Positions 36,500-44,537 of a stretch of DNA of 64,000 nt are shown here, piece by piece. A model generated the notes under the pieces. The model made no database searches. It worked only from the letters and a program-made list of their open reading frames with translations, and was not told where the DNA came from. Both the position numbers and the translations under genes were made by a program. This DNA comes from Acidimicrobiaceae bacterium (lineage in GTDB: Bacteria; Actinomycetota; Acidimicrobiia; Acidimicrobiales; Ilumatobacteraceae), in the NCBI GenBank assembly GCA_016722025.1, contig JADKGZ010000001.1:62001-126000 (forward strand), read 5' to 3'. Numbering within the stretch: position 1 is the stretch's first letter; every line of letters starts with the position of its first letter.

Positions 36500-37969
36500 A
36501 TGACCACTCGCCGGCACCGGATCGGTTGGCTCCTGCTCGCAGCAGCGGCTGCCGCGCTGTTCGCTCGCACGCGCACCAAGGGCCACCTGCCAACCGGTCG
36601 CTCGCAGCGCAACACGCACGTCGCCAAGCTGGGTGTCGCCGTCGGCGCCAACTACGCGGGCACAGCGGCACGAAAGGTGTTCGCCAATGCAGAGCGACGC
36701 ATCGAGCTGAACCAGGAGCGCGAGCTGCGCACCGCCGAGGCGGTGGCCGAGCGCCTGGGCAACATGAAGGGCGCGCTGATGAAGCTGGGCCAGATGGCCA
36801 GCTACCTCGACGAGGCGCTACCGGGCCCGCTGAGAGAAGCGCTGGCTCAGTTGCAGTCGAACGCTCCTCCGATGAGCGCCGAGCTGGCCGCACAGGTGAT
36901 CGAACGCGACCTGGGCGCGCGGCCCGAGCAGCTGTTCGTGCAGTGGGATCCGCAGCCGATCGCCGCAGCCAGCATCGGCCAGGTGCACCGCGCAGTCGTG
37001 CTCGACCCGGCCACCGGCCAAGAGCGTGCGGTGGCGGTGAAGGTGCAGTACCCCGGCGTCGCCGAGGCAGTGGAAGCCGATCTGCGCAATGCCAACTTGC
37101 TGGGGATGGTGCTGCAGCAGGGCTTCGGCGGCCTCAACCCCGACGACATGGTTGCCGAGATCAAGGAACGCCTGGTGGAGGAGCTCGACTACCGCCTCGA
37201 GGCTCGCAACCAGCAGCTGTTCGCCGACTTCTACCGCGGCCATCCGTTCATCCACGTGCCCGAGGTGCTGCCCACGTTCAGCAGTGCGCACGTCATCACC
37301 AGCGAGCTCGTCGACGGCTGCACCTGGCAGCAGATGCTGCAGTGGTCGCAGCCGGAGAAGGACCGGGTGGGCGAGGTGCTGTTCCGGTTCGTGTTCCGCA
37401 GCCTCTACGGCTTGCACGCCTTCAACGGCGACCCGCACCCGGGCAACTACCTCTTCCACCGCGACGGGCGCATCACGTTCCTCGACTTCGGCCTGGTGAA
37501 GCACTTCAGCGACGAGGAGATGGCCACGTTCATCGCGATGGTGCGAACGGCCGCCTTCGAACACGACGTGAGCGGCTTTCGTGCCGTCGTCGAACGCGCC
37601 GGCATGCTGCGGCCGGGCTGCCCCAGCCCCGACGCCGAGGTCGGCACGTACTTCAGCCAGTTCTACGAGGCAGTCAGCGACGACCACGAGGTCACCTGGA
37701 GCAGCGACTACGCCAGCCGCATCGTGCGGCACACGTTCGACCGCACCAGCCCCATCGCGCAGTACGCCACCGTGCCCAAGGCGTTCGTGTTCATCCAGCG
37801 CATCAACCTCGGGCTCTACGCCTTGCTGGGCGAGCTGCAGGCCACCGGCAACTACCGTCGCATCGCCGAAGAGCTGTGGCCGTTCGTGGCCGGGCCACCC
37901 AGCACCGGCCTGGCCGTCAGCGAGCAGCCCTGGCTGGCCCACGCCCGGCGCGACGGTGGCCCGCAGTGA
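36500..37969 (+). CDS. ABC1/AarF (UbiB) family atypical kinase
   Basis: A 489-residue member of the UbiB/ADCK family. After an N-terminal membrane segment (residues 8-22), the family KxGQ motif is MKLGQMAS near residue 97, the Lys strand is AVAVKVQYPGV near 180, the catalytic block is FNGDPHPGNYLFHRDGR near 310, and the metal motif is LDFGLVKHF near 330. In other bacteria such proteins support quinone synthesis or lipid movement. No quinone genes are nearby. Start ATG at 36500 lies 7 bp after the hydrolase stop. Confidence 0.93.
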   Translation: MTTRRHRIGWLLLAAAAAALFARTRTKGHLPTGRSQRNTHVAKLGVAVGANYAGTAARKVFANAERRIELNQERELRTAEAVAERLGNMKGALMKLGQMASYLDEALPGPLREALAQLQSNAPPMSAELAAQVIERDLGARPEQLFVQWDPQPIAAASIGQVHRAVVLDPATGQERAVAVKVQYPGVAEAVEADLRNANLLGMVLQQGFGGLNPDDMVAEIKERLVEELDYRLEARNQQLFADFYRGHPFIHVPEVLPTFSSAHVITSELVDGCTWQQMLQWSQPEKDRVGEVLFRFVFRSLYGLHAFNGDPHPGNYLFHRDGRITFLDFGLVKHFSDEEMATFIAMVRTAAFEHDVSGFRAVVERAGMLRPGCPSPDAEVGTYFSQFYEAVSDDHEVTWSSDYASRIVRHTFDRTSPIAQYATVPKAFVFIQRINLGLYALLGELQATGNYRRIAEELWPFVAGPPSTGLAVSEQPWLAHARRDGGPQ

Positions 37970-37990
37970 CAAGTCGGTAGCGTCGCACGA

Positions 37991-38863
37991 ATGCGTTCTC
38001 TGCGATCCGCCGCCGTGTGCCTCTGCTCCCTCGTGCTCCTTGCCGCATGCGGCGATGCCGAGGTCACCTCCGACTCCGAAGGGTCGACGGTCGCAACCGC
38101 CGCGACCATCGTCACCAAGCCATCGGTGTCGGTTCCCTCCGAGATGCCCACCACGCTGGTGGTCACCGACCTCGGCACCGGCACGGGAGCGGCCGCAGCG
38201 GTTGGCGACAAGCTGATCGTGCACTACGTGGGTGTGCGTTCCGCCACTGGCGAGGAGTTCGACAACAGCTACGACCGCGGCGAGCCGCTCGAAGTGCAAT
38301 TGGGCGCGAACAGGGTGATCCAGGGCTGGGAGCAGGGCCTGCTCGGCGTACAGCAAGGTGGCCGCCGCCAGCTCGACATTCCCGCCGAGCTCGCCTACGG
38401 CGACTCGCCGCCGGCCGGCGGCCCCATCGCTGCCGGCGACCCACTCACGTTCGTCATCGATGTGCTCGCCGTGCTGCCCACGTCCGATGCCGCCGACCAG
38501 CCCGAGGTGCAGCTGGCCCCGGCCGACAACGTGGCCGTGCTCGCTTCCGACGACCTGATCACCGGCACCGGCGCCAGCCCGCAAGACGGTCAGAACGTGG
38601 CCATCCACATCGTGTCGCTGCGTGCCGACACCGGCGAGCTGCTGGCCTCCGACTGGGGTGCCCCACCGCTCACGTTCGCCTACTCGGCCGAATCCGACGT
38701 GTACCCGGGCTTGCTCGCGGCCGTCAAAGGGATGCACGTCGGCGGTCGCCGCCAGGTGCAGATCCCCTACTCGTTGATGTTCGATGGTCTCGGCAGCGAA
38801 GGCCTCGGCCTGCCTGCCGCCATCGACCTGGTCGTCGTCATCGACCTGGTCGCCATCTACTGA
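37991..38863 (+). CDS. FKBP-type peptidyl-prolyl isomerase lipoprotein, two FKBP domains
   Basis: A 290-residue lipoprotein. The signal peptide ends LVLLAACGD, with the lipobox Cys near residue 20. The first FKBP domain (about 55-160) is canonical: VHYVGVRSATGEEFDNSYDRG, IQGWEQGLLGVQQGGRR and IPAELAYGDSPPAGGPI. The second (about 170-290) is degenerate and has lost most ligand-site residues (ASDWGAPPLTF, GLLAAVKGMHVGGRRQ). It probably assists folding of exported proteins. ATG at 37991, 21 bp after the kinase gene. Confidence 0.93.
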   Translation: MRSLRSAAVCLCSLVLLAACGDAEVTSDSEGSTVATAATIVTKPSVSVPSEMPTTLVVTDLGTGTGAAAAVGDKLIVHYVGVRSATGEEFDNSYDRGEPLEVQLGANRVIQGWEQGLLGVQQGGRRQLDIPAELAYGDSPPAGGPIAAGDPLTFVIDVLAVLPTSDAADQPEVQLAPADNVAVLASDDLITGTGASPQDGQNVAIHIVSLRADTGELLASDWGAPPLTFAYSAESDVYPGLLAAVKGMHVGGRRQVQIPYSLMFDGLGSEGLGLPAAIDLVVVIDLVAIY

Positions 38864-38885
38864 CGGGCGCTCACGGAGCGCAGGC

Positions 38886-39413
38886 TCACGAGGCCGACGC
38901 GAGCACGATGAAGTCGGCGTCGTTCTCGAAGCGGATCACTGTCACCGCGACGTCGTCGTAGAGCAGGTCGACCACGCGCGCCCGCCGTCGTGGCGCGAAC
39001 TCCCCCGGCCGCGCCAGCGGTGCGGTGACACCCGACCGCCACTCGACGGTCACCATCGCCGCAGCGTCGAACGCCCGCGCCTCGCGAGCTGCTGGTTGCA
39101 GCACCACCGCCTGTCGGTCGTCGGCTTCGGCGAGGAACGACACGCGAGCAGCCATCGGATCGCCACCTTCCAAGCCCTGCGGGTCGATCACCTCCAACCC
39201 GTACAGCCGACAACCGCGGAGGCAGAAGCCAACCGACTCGTGCAGCCGGCCTTCGAACCAACGAACCAGCAGGACGGGAAGATCGGCAGCGTCGCTCACG
39301 CTCTGCCTGGACACCCCCTGCGCCACGAAACGGCAAACCGCACGCTCGCAAGGGATCGGATCGGTTGGCGTGCGTGACGTTGTGCTCTTGCCAACCACGG
39401 GCCCCTTCGCCAT
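38886..39413 (-). CDS. Hypothetical protein
   Basis: A 175-residue predicted soluble protein that I do not recognise. It contains GLEVIDPQGLEGGDPMAARV near residue 75 and ends VAVTVIRFENDADFIVLASAS. Arg- and Ala-rich composition is close to that of shadow frames, but the C-terminal half shows a strand/helix pattern and no real gene is seen on the other strand. Convergent with the FKBP gene. An internal start such as the ATG at 39156 (MAARVSF) would give a short protein. Confidence 0.5.
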   Translation of the reverse strand: MAKGPVVGKSTTSRTPTDPIPCERAVCRFVAQGVSRQSVSDAADLPVLLVRWFEGRLHESVGFCLRGCRLYGLEVIDPQGLEGGDPMAARVSFLAEADDRQAVVLQPAAREARAFDAAAMVTVEWRSGVTAPLARPGEFAPRRRARVVDLLYDDVAVTVIRFENDADFIVLASAS

Positions 39414-39454
39414 GCTGAGCGCCGGGGTGTCACGCGCCCCCGAGGAGGCAACTC

Positions 39455-40060
39455 ATGAACGACGTCACCACCGACAGCGACCGGCGCTACCTCGTCGTCG
39501 ATTCCCCGCACGAGCTGGCGCGTTGGCGCCCGCTCGTGAACTGGGTGCTGTACATCCCGCACGCCATCATCCTCTACGCACTCCAGATCCTGGCGCGCGT
39601 CGTGTTCCTCGTGTACTGGCTGATGCTGGTCTTCACCGGGAAGCTGCACCCCGGTCTGTACGGCGTGATGGCGATGTACGAGCGGTACAACGCACGCGCC
39701 GGCGGGTTCCTGGTCGGGTACTCCGAGACGTACCCGCCGTTCGCCTTCTCCACCGACACCGCCGACGACAACGCCTACCCGGCGGTACGGCTGACTCTCC
39801 CGGCAGTACCTCCGTCGGTGCCGCGTTCGGCAGCGCTCAACGTGCTCAAGGCGATTCCCCACTACGTGGTGCTGATGGTGTACTTCGTCGGCGCCGCAGT
39901 GGTGGCGTTGATCGCCTGGTTCGCCGTGCTCTTCACCGGCGCGTGGCCCCAGGGCATGCGTGCGTTCCTCGTACGGGTGAGCAACTACCAGTACCGCGTG
40001 TGGACCTACGTCACGATGGTCGAGAACGACTACCCGAAGTTCGGCCCGCCGTCAGCCTGA
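39455..40060 (+). CDS. DUF4389 membrane protein
   Basis: A 201-residue membrane protein with the repeated DUF4389 layout. Two hydrophobic segments (about residues 28-60 and 130-165) are each followed by an FTG motif and a Tyr-rich amphipathic stretch (MYERYNARAGGFLVGYSETY; VSNYQYRVWTYVTMVENDYP). The family occurs widely in actinobacteria and has no known function. The ATG at 39455 is preceded by CGAGGAGGCAACTC, a good ribosome binding site. Confidence 0.85.
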   Translation: MNDVTTDSDRRYLVVDSPHELARWRPLVNWVLYIPHAIILYALQILARVVFLVYWLMLVFTGKLHPGLYGVMAMYERYNARAGGFLVGYSETYPPFAFSTDTADDNAYPAVRLTLPAVPPSVPRSAALNVLKAIPHYVVLMVYFVGAAVVALIAWFAVLFTGAWPQGMRAFLVRVSNYQYRVWTYVTMVENDYPKFGPPSA

Positions 40061-40096
40061 CCGCCAACCCGGGGCGCGAAACGGCCTCGGCGGCGA

Positions 40097-40495
40097 TCAG
40101 CCCACCAATGCCCCGAGTGTGGCCAGCGGCACGATGTGAGCAGCCTTGGCGGCCAACGTCTCATCGATCGTGATCAGGGCGTCGGCCTGCAGCAAGCACA
40201 CGGCGAGGTATTCCGCATCGAAGGTGTTCTCCCATCCGTGCTCGCGCGCGATCTTCCACGCGGTACGGCGCGACACCCGGTCGCCGAGCAGCCGCAACTT
40301 GATCTCGGTGATGCGCTCGTGCCGCTGGAGCGCAACCTCCTCGGTGAGCTCACCCGCTCGCACCGCCGCCAGCAGCAATGACAGCGCTTGGGAACGGATC
40401 AAGTTGGGAGCCACGAGCTGATGGGCGGCACCGACGACGACGTCGTCAGCAACGAGATGCAGCAGGGTCGGTGCGTCGATCACGTAACGGGCCAC
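40097..40495 (-). CDS. PIN-domain protein, VapC-like, apparently orphan
   Basis: A 132-residue PIN-domain protein. The first Asp is in RYVIDAPTLL, the late Asp pair is in TFDAEYLAV and LITIDETLA. The second conserved acid, normally Glu in an SE(V/A) motif, is replaced: the aligned stretch reads LIRSQALSLL. VapC toxins are RNases whose partner antitoxin gene normally sits just upstream; here the upstream 80 bp up to the IclR gene hold no antitoxin. Start GTG at 40495. It may be a decayed toxin or a PIN protein with another role. Confidence 0.75.
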   Translation of the reverse strand: MARYVIDAPTLLHLVADDVVVGAAHQLVAPNLIRSQALSLLLAAVRAGELTEEVALQRHERITEIKLRLLGDRVSRRTAWKIAREHGWENTFDAEYLAVCLLQADALITIDETLAAKAAHIVPLATLGALVG

Positions 40496-40578
40496 CCCAG
40501 CACGATACGACCACCCGCTCGGATGTGAATCGATCGCCGCCTCCGGCATCAACGACAACGCGAATCGCGACGCCGCAC

Positions 40579-41232
40579 TCACACGGCCAGCGCGGCCGAC
40601 ACCGCCCTGGCCGTGGCGTCGACGTGGGCGCCGAAGCGTTCGACAGGCTGCCGGCCCAAGCGTTCGACCGGCCCGCTGAGGCTGACCGCGGCCACGACCG
40701 CTCCCTGCCGATCGCGCACGGCGGCGCTGACCGAGGCGACGCCCGGCTCGCGCTCCTCCACGCTGTCGGCCAGCAGTGGCCCGCCGTCGGCGAGCACCCG
40801 GCCGGCAGACCCGAGCCCCAGCGGCAGCAGCGCACCCTCGGGCACGATCCAGCGCAGCGCGTGGCTGGACTGCAACGACAGCACGCAACGCCGGCCGTCG
40901 GCCTCGCGCACGTACAGCTGCACGCTCTCGCCGGTGCGGTCACGAAGCTCGAGCAGCGCCGGCCCGGCCAGTTCGGCCAGCGGAAACGCCTCGGTGGCAG
41001 CGCGACCGAGGTGGATGAGCTCGAAGCCGAGACAGAACCTGCCCTGCGGATCGCGGCGCACCAGGCGATGCTGCTCCAGCGCCACCGCCAGCCGATGTGC
41101 CGTCGCACGCGGAAGACCGGTGGCGTCTTGCAGCTGTGCCAGGTCGAGCGGGCCGCGCACCAGCGCATGCAGGATGCCGATGCCCTTGTCGAGCACCCCG
41201 ACGCCGCTGTGCTCCGCAATGCCGTCTTCCAC
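40579..41232 (-). CDS. ndgR: IclR-family regulator, NdgR/LtbR-like
   Basis: A 217-residue regulator with an N-terminal winged helix (SGVGVLDKGIGILHAL, LPRATAHRLAVALEQHRLV) and a C-terminal effector domain (REPGVASVSAAVRDRQGAVV, SLSGPVERL). These stretches closely match NdgR of Streptomyces and LtbR of Corynebacterium, which control leuCD and other amino-acid genes and usually sit directly divergent from leuCD. Here leuC is 3.3 kb away, separated by an MFS gene, a peptidase gene and a repeat-protein gene. The GTG at 41232 fits the family N-terminus. The MFS gene starts divergently 104 bp away. Confidence 0.85.
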   Translation of the reverse strand: MEDGIAEHSGVGVLDKGIGILHALVRGPLDLAQLQDATGLPRATAHRLAVALEQHRLVRRDPQGRFCLGFELIHLGRAATEAFPLAELAGPALLELRDRTGESVQLYVREADGRRCVLSLQSSHALRWIVPEGALLPLGLGSAGRVLADGGPLLADSVEEREPGVASVSAAVRDRQGAVVAAVSLSGPVERLGRQPVERFGAHVDATARAVSAALAV

Positions 41233-41336
41233 GCCGGGAAGCGTATCCCATGGTGTGGGACGCCAGCGGGAGAGAGGCCTCCCACCACGCTGCGAGGTAC
41301 CCTCACCACCGTGCGAGTGCCGACCAAGCCGCCGCG

Positions 41337-42575
41337 ATGGCGATGAACTCGTCGTTCGGCCGCGCATATCAGCGCTTGTGGGCCGCCAACGCGCTCTCGG
41401 CCGTCGGCACCGGCATGACCACCGCCGCGCTGCCACTGCTGGCGTCGATCAAGCCACCCAGCGAGCTGCTGCTGGGCACGATCGCCGCCGCCGGGTTGCT
41501 GCCGGGCGTGCTGCTGGCGGTGCCCGCCGGCCTCGTCGCCGATCGCTACGACCGCGGCCGCGTGCTGGTGGTCGCCGACCTCGGCCGAGCAGTCGTCGTG
41601 GCCGCAGCTGCCATCGCCCTCCTGCTCGGCAGCCTGCCCGGCTTCGTGCTCGCAGCCATCACCTTCCTCATCGGTGCCGGCGAGACGGTGTTCATCACTG
41701 CGTCGCAGAGCGCCATCCCGTCGTTCGTCGCTGCCGACCAACTCGACGATGCCAATGGCCGGCTGCAGGCGGCCGACGACGTGGGTCGGGAGTTCGTCGG
41801 CCCGCCATTGGGTTCACTGATCTTCCGGCTCGCCACCTGGATCCCCTTCGTCGCCGACGCCGTGTCCTACCTCGTGTCCGCCGTGCTGCTGCTGCGGCTG
41901 CCGCGCACGCCACCCGCGCCCGTCACAGAGCTCCACCAGCGGCCCACCATGGCGCCCGCCTGGGCGTACTTCCGCAGCAGCCGCACGCTGGTCGTGCTCG
42001 GCGGCGCCATGTTCACGCTGTCGCTGTGCGGCTCGGCCGTGCTCGCCATGCTGGTGCTGCTGGTGCGCAACCAGTTCTCGCTCGACGTCGGCTGGTTCGG
42101 CCCTGCGCTCACCGTCATCGCCTGCGGCGCCACCCTCGCCGGGCTGCTCGCAGGTCGCCTCCGCGCCCGCATTCCCGCCCGGTGGGCCATCTCCGGCGCA
42201 GTGGCCGTCAACGGTCTCTCCTACGTCGCGCTGGGCACCACCACGATGTGGCCCATCGCCGCCGTCGCACTGTTCGCCTGGGGCTTCGCCGTGACGCTCG
42301 GCAACATCACCTCGGTGGGCATCCGGCAGCGAGTGATCCCGGGCGACCTGATCGGGCGCGTGATGGGCATCTTCCGGGCAGCGCTGGGCGCCGGCGGTGT
42401 GATCGGCGCGCTCGGCAGCGGCGTGCTGGCCGACGCGACCTCGGTGAGCACCGTTGCCACGGTGGCCGGCCTGCTGCAACTACCGGTGGTGGCAGCGTTG
42501 GCGTTCGGGTTGCCGCCCGGCACCGGCGATGTTCAGCAAGTACGCCGCGACGACACGCCGGCACCCACCACCTGA
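41337..42575 (+). CDS. MFS transporter, EntS-type exporter family
   Basis: A 412-residue protein with about 12 membrane helices. Typical MFS loop signatures are GLVADRYDRGRVLVVADLGR after helix 2 (residues about 68-87) and a related loop GRLRARIPARW near 275. The ESF-like TASQSAIPSFV and NGRLQAADDVGREFVGPPLG segments mark the MFS_3/EntS-like group, which exports siderophores and drugs. The substrate is unknown. It is divergent from the NdgR-like gene and its 3' end overlaps the convergent peptidase gene by 43 bp. Confidence 0.9.
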   Translation: MAMNSSFGRAYQRLWAANALSAVGTGMTTAALPLLASIKPPSELLLGTIAAAGLLPGVLLAVPAGLVADRYDRGRVLVVADLGRAVVVAAAAIALLLGSLPGFVLAAITFLIGAGETVFITASQSAIPSFVAADQLDDANGRLQAADDVGREFVGPPLGSLIFRLATWIPFVADAVSYLVSAVLLLRLPRTPPAPVTELHQRPTMAPAWAYFRSSRTLVVLGGAMFTLSLCGSAVLAMLVLLVRNQFSLDVGWFGPALTVIACGATLAGLLAGRLRARIPARWAISGAVAVNGLSYVALGTTTMWPIAAVALFAWGFAVTLGNITSVGIRQRVIPGDLIGRVMGIFRAALGAGGVIGALGSGVLADATSVSTVATVAGLLQLPVVAALAFGLPPGTGDVQQVRRDDTPAPTT

Positions 42576-44017
42576 CCGAGGCGGGTCAACTGGAGGGCCA
42601 GCGCGCCGAAGCCGGCCTCGACCCACTCGTCGCCCTCGAAGCCGAGCAGCGCGGTGAACTCGTCGGCATCCACCCCGCCCGCCACGATGGCTCGCGCGAT
42701 CACCCCATCGGCATCGCCGGCGTGCCGGGCATCGATCGCCAGAGCGAGCACCGTCGCCCACACGTACGAGAGCGCGTGGCCCGGGTCGGTCGCCAGCGAC
42801 GGCAGCCGAGCCCACCCGGAGCCGACGTGGGCCGGAACCTCGACGACGGAGCCCAGCAGCTCACGATGAACCGCCAGCCAGGCCTCGTCGAGCGCCGCGA
42901 CGGTGACACCCGATCCGTTGTGCACCAGCAGGTAGACCGCGTCCTCGAACGAGCTGACTGCGCCAGAGACGAACAGCTCCTCCACCAACGTGTCGCCCAA
43001 CGCCAGGGCCAGCGCCTGTGACCCATCCCCGCCGGCCACCGCCAGCGACGTTCCGGTCACCAGCGACGCCCAGCACGCCACCGTCTCGCCCACCAGCGCC
43101 CCGGGCGGTTCCGGGCTGCGCGACTCGAGCGCGTGCAATGCGTGCCCGACCTCGTGCGCCACCATCAGCGAGCCACGCGGCGTCGGTCGGTGGGCAACCG
43201 TTGCGGAGATGCGGCCATCGGCCTCGATGACGACCTGGTTGTCGGCTCCGGGTCTGATGCGCGCGGCGGCCAGTTGCGCGCCCTTCGCCAGCCGCGGCAC
43301 GGCCGCACCAAGTGCCACCGAAGCCTGTATCGCGTGCTCCGCCAACGACGCCGGTGATGCTTCCAGACCGACGCGACGATCGCAGTACTCGCCCCCGACG
43401 ATCGTCGACCGCAGTTGCATCCACTGCTGCGCCAACCCGCGCGCGGCACCGGTGGCAGAGCGCAGGTGGGCAAGCGTCGCAGGCGTAGTGCCCTGCACGA
43501 TGGCGAACCGCGTTCGCCAGTCATCGATGCCGCGCTCCTGATCGTCGGCGAGATGGCACGCAGCAAGCGTCGCCAGCACCGAAGCCACGCGTGGCGCGCG
43601 ATGGTCGGTGGCCCGATGCGCCAGCACATCGGCGGCCCGCCGGGTTGCTGGCTCGTGCGAGTCCAGGTCGCGCAACGCCACATCGGAACCTGCGAGCGCT
43701 GTGGTCGGCTCGTCCTCCAGCGATCGCAGCAGCGACAACTGCTCGCCGACGACGGCTCTGCTCGCGGACGCGATGCGCGCTTCGTCGGGATCGCTCAGCA
43801 GGTACGGAGCGAAGCGCGCCCACTGTCGCAGCCGGCTGCGCACATGGGCCAACGACGGGTGATCGAGCACCGCCGGATCGGCGGCGGCGAGACGAGCCGC
43901 CCGACGCTGCGCGGCTGCCCGGCGCGCATCGCCAGTCGGGAAGCGATCGGCAGCCCGAAGCTGCTCGACGATCTGGTCGGCAGGCGAACGACGCCGACCA
44001 CGTGCCGATTGCTGCAT
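42533..44017 (-). CDS. M3-family (oligoendopeptidase F-like) metallopeptidase
   Basis: A 494-residue protein, mostly helical, with the zinc-binding motif MVAHEVGHALHAL near residue 285 and the third-ligand region GETVACWASLV near residue 308. The layout matches oligoendopeptidase F-like M3 peptidases, though it is shorter than the usual roughly 600 residues. These enzymes are cytoplasmic and cut short peptides. Upstream on the same strand, 39 bp away, is the small (GTRWT)13 gene, so the two may be co-transcribed. Start ATG at 44017; 3' end overlaps the MFS gene. Confidence 0.85.
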   Translation of the reverse strand: MQQSARGRRRSPADQIVEQLRAADRFPTGDARRAAAQRRAARLAAADPAVLDHPSLAHVRSRLRQWARFAPYLLSDPDEARIASASRAVVGEQLSLLRSLEDEPTTALAGSDVALRDLDSHEPATRRAADVLAHRATDHRAPRVASVLATLAACHLADDQERGIDDWRTRFAIVQGTTPATLAHLRSATGAARGLAQQWMQLRSTIVGGEYCDRRVGLEASPASLAEHAIQASVALGAAVPRLAKGAQLAAARIRPGADNQVVIEADGRISATVAHRPTPRGSLMVAHEVGHALHALESRSPEPPGALVGETVACWASLVTGTSLAVAGGDGSQALALALGDTLVEELFVSGAVSSFEDAVYLLVHNGSGVTVAALDEAWLAVHRELLGSVVEVPAHVGSGWARLPSLATDPGHALSYVWATVLALAIDARHAGDADGVIARAIVAGGVDADEFTALLGFEGDEWVEAGFGALALQLTRLGQVVGAGVSSRRTC

Positions 44018-44056
44018 GGTGTCATCCTGGCGCGTCGAGGCGCCGCACGCAGAGAC

Positions 44057-44308
44057 TCAGGTCCAGCGGGTGCCGGTCCAACGCGTACCGGTCCAACGCG
44101 TACCGGTCCAACGGGTGCCCGTCCAACGCGTACCGGTCCAACGCGTGCCCGTCCAACGGGTACCGGTCCAACGGGTACCGGTCCAACGCGTGCCCGTCCA
44201 ACGGGTACCGGTCCAACGGGTACCGGTCCAGCGGGTGCCCGTCCAACGGGTACCGGAGTGGCTGACTTCATCCTCGGTGCGGCATGTGTGAACGAGCAGG
44301 CTGTCCAT
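44057..44308 (-). CDS. Small tandem-repeat protein, 18-residue head plus 13 x GTRWT
   Basis: An 83-residue protein: MDSLLVHTCRTEDEVSHS followed by thirteen GTRWT repeats and then directly the stop codon. The ATG at 44308 has a perfect AGGAGG 7 bases upstream (44321-44316), the best ribosome binding site in the area, so I choose this strand. All variation between the thirteen 15-bp units falls at third codon positions and is silent here. It is equally silent in a plus-strand VQRVP frame, which has no ribosome binding site. No family is recognised. Trp-rich repeats occur in some actinobacterial surface proteins and peptidases, and repeated cores occur in some ribosomal peptides; neither role is shown. 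An M3 peptidase gene follows after 39 bp. Confidence 0.7.
   Translation of the reverse strand: MDSLLVHTCRTEDEVSHSGTRWTGTRWTGTRWTGTRWTGTRWTGTRWTGTRWTGTRWTGTRWTGTRWTGTRWTGTRWTGTRWT
44061..44255 (-). repeat. 13 x 15-bp tandem repeat
   Basis: Thirteen units of GTCCARCGSGTRCCS on the plus strand, with no partial copies or gaps. The four variable positions in each unit coincide with third codon positions of the GTRWT frame on the minus strand. Confidence 0.97.
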
Positions 44309-44432
44309 TGGGTGTCCTCCTGAGTGACGTCTTTTGTTTCGGCGCGATCAGCGATGTGATCAAGTCATGAAACCCGCAGTTTCGCCACGCTGAGCGGTGG
44401 CGAGGTCATGTGATAGTGCCCAGGCTTGCAGA

Positions 44433-44462
44433 TTGCCAAACAGTTCGCTGGGAGTCTATACT
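44433..44462 (+). promoter_or_regulatory. Promoter of leuCD
   Basis: -35 TTGCCA (44433-44438) and -10 TATACT (44457-44462), 18 bp apart, the best sigma-70-like match seen in this window. Transcription would begin near 44469. Confidence 0.7.
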
Positions 44463-44472
44463 TCGGGAACTG

Positions 44473-44493
44473 AATCCCATTGGATGAGATTCG
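44473..44493. promoter_or_regulatory. Possible operator downstream of the leuCD promoter
   Basis: GAATC and GATTC form an inverted repeat (GAATCCCATTGGATGAGATTC spans 21 bp) just after the predicted start point. It is a plausible site for the NdgR-like regulator encoded at 40579, but binding is only inferred. Confidence 0.35.
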
Positions 44494-44537
44494 TAGTTCG
44501 ACCCCGTCGACTACGGGCAGACCCCCCAAGGAGCGCG

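Noticed and set aside
44061..44255. CRISPR array
   Set aside because: The 15-bp units are directly contiguous without spacers, so this is a coding tandem repeat.
44016..44291. Plus-strand frame of VQRVP repeats across the 15-bp tandem array
   Set aside because: Variation is also silent in this frame, but its start overlaps the peptidase start and has no ribosome binding site, whereas the minus-strand frame has AGGAGG at ideal spacing.
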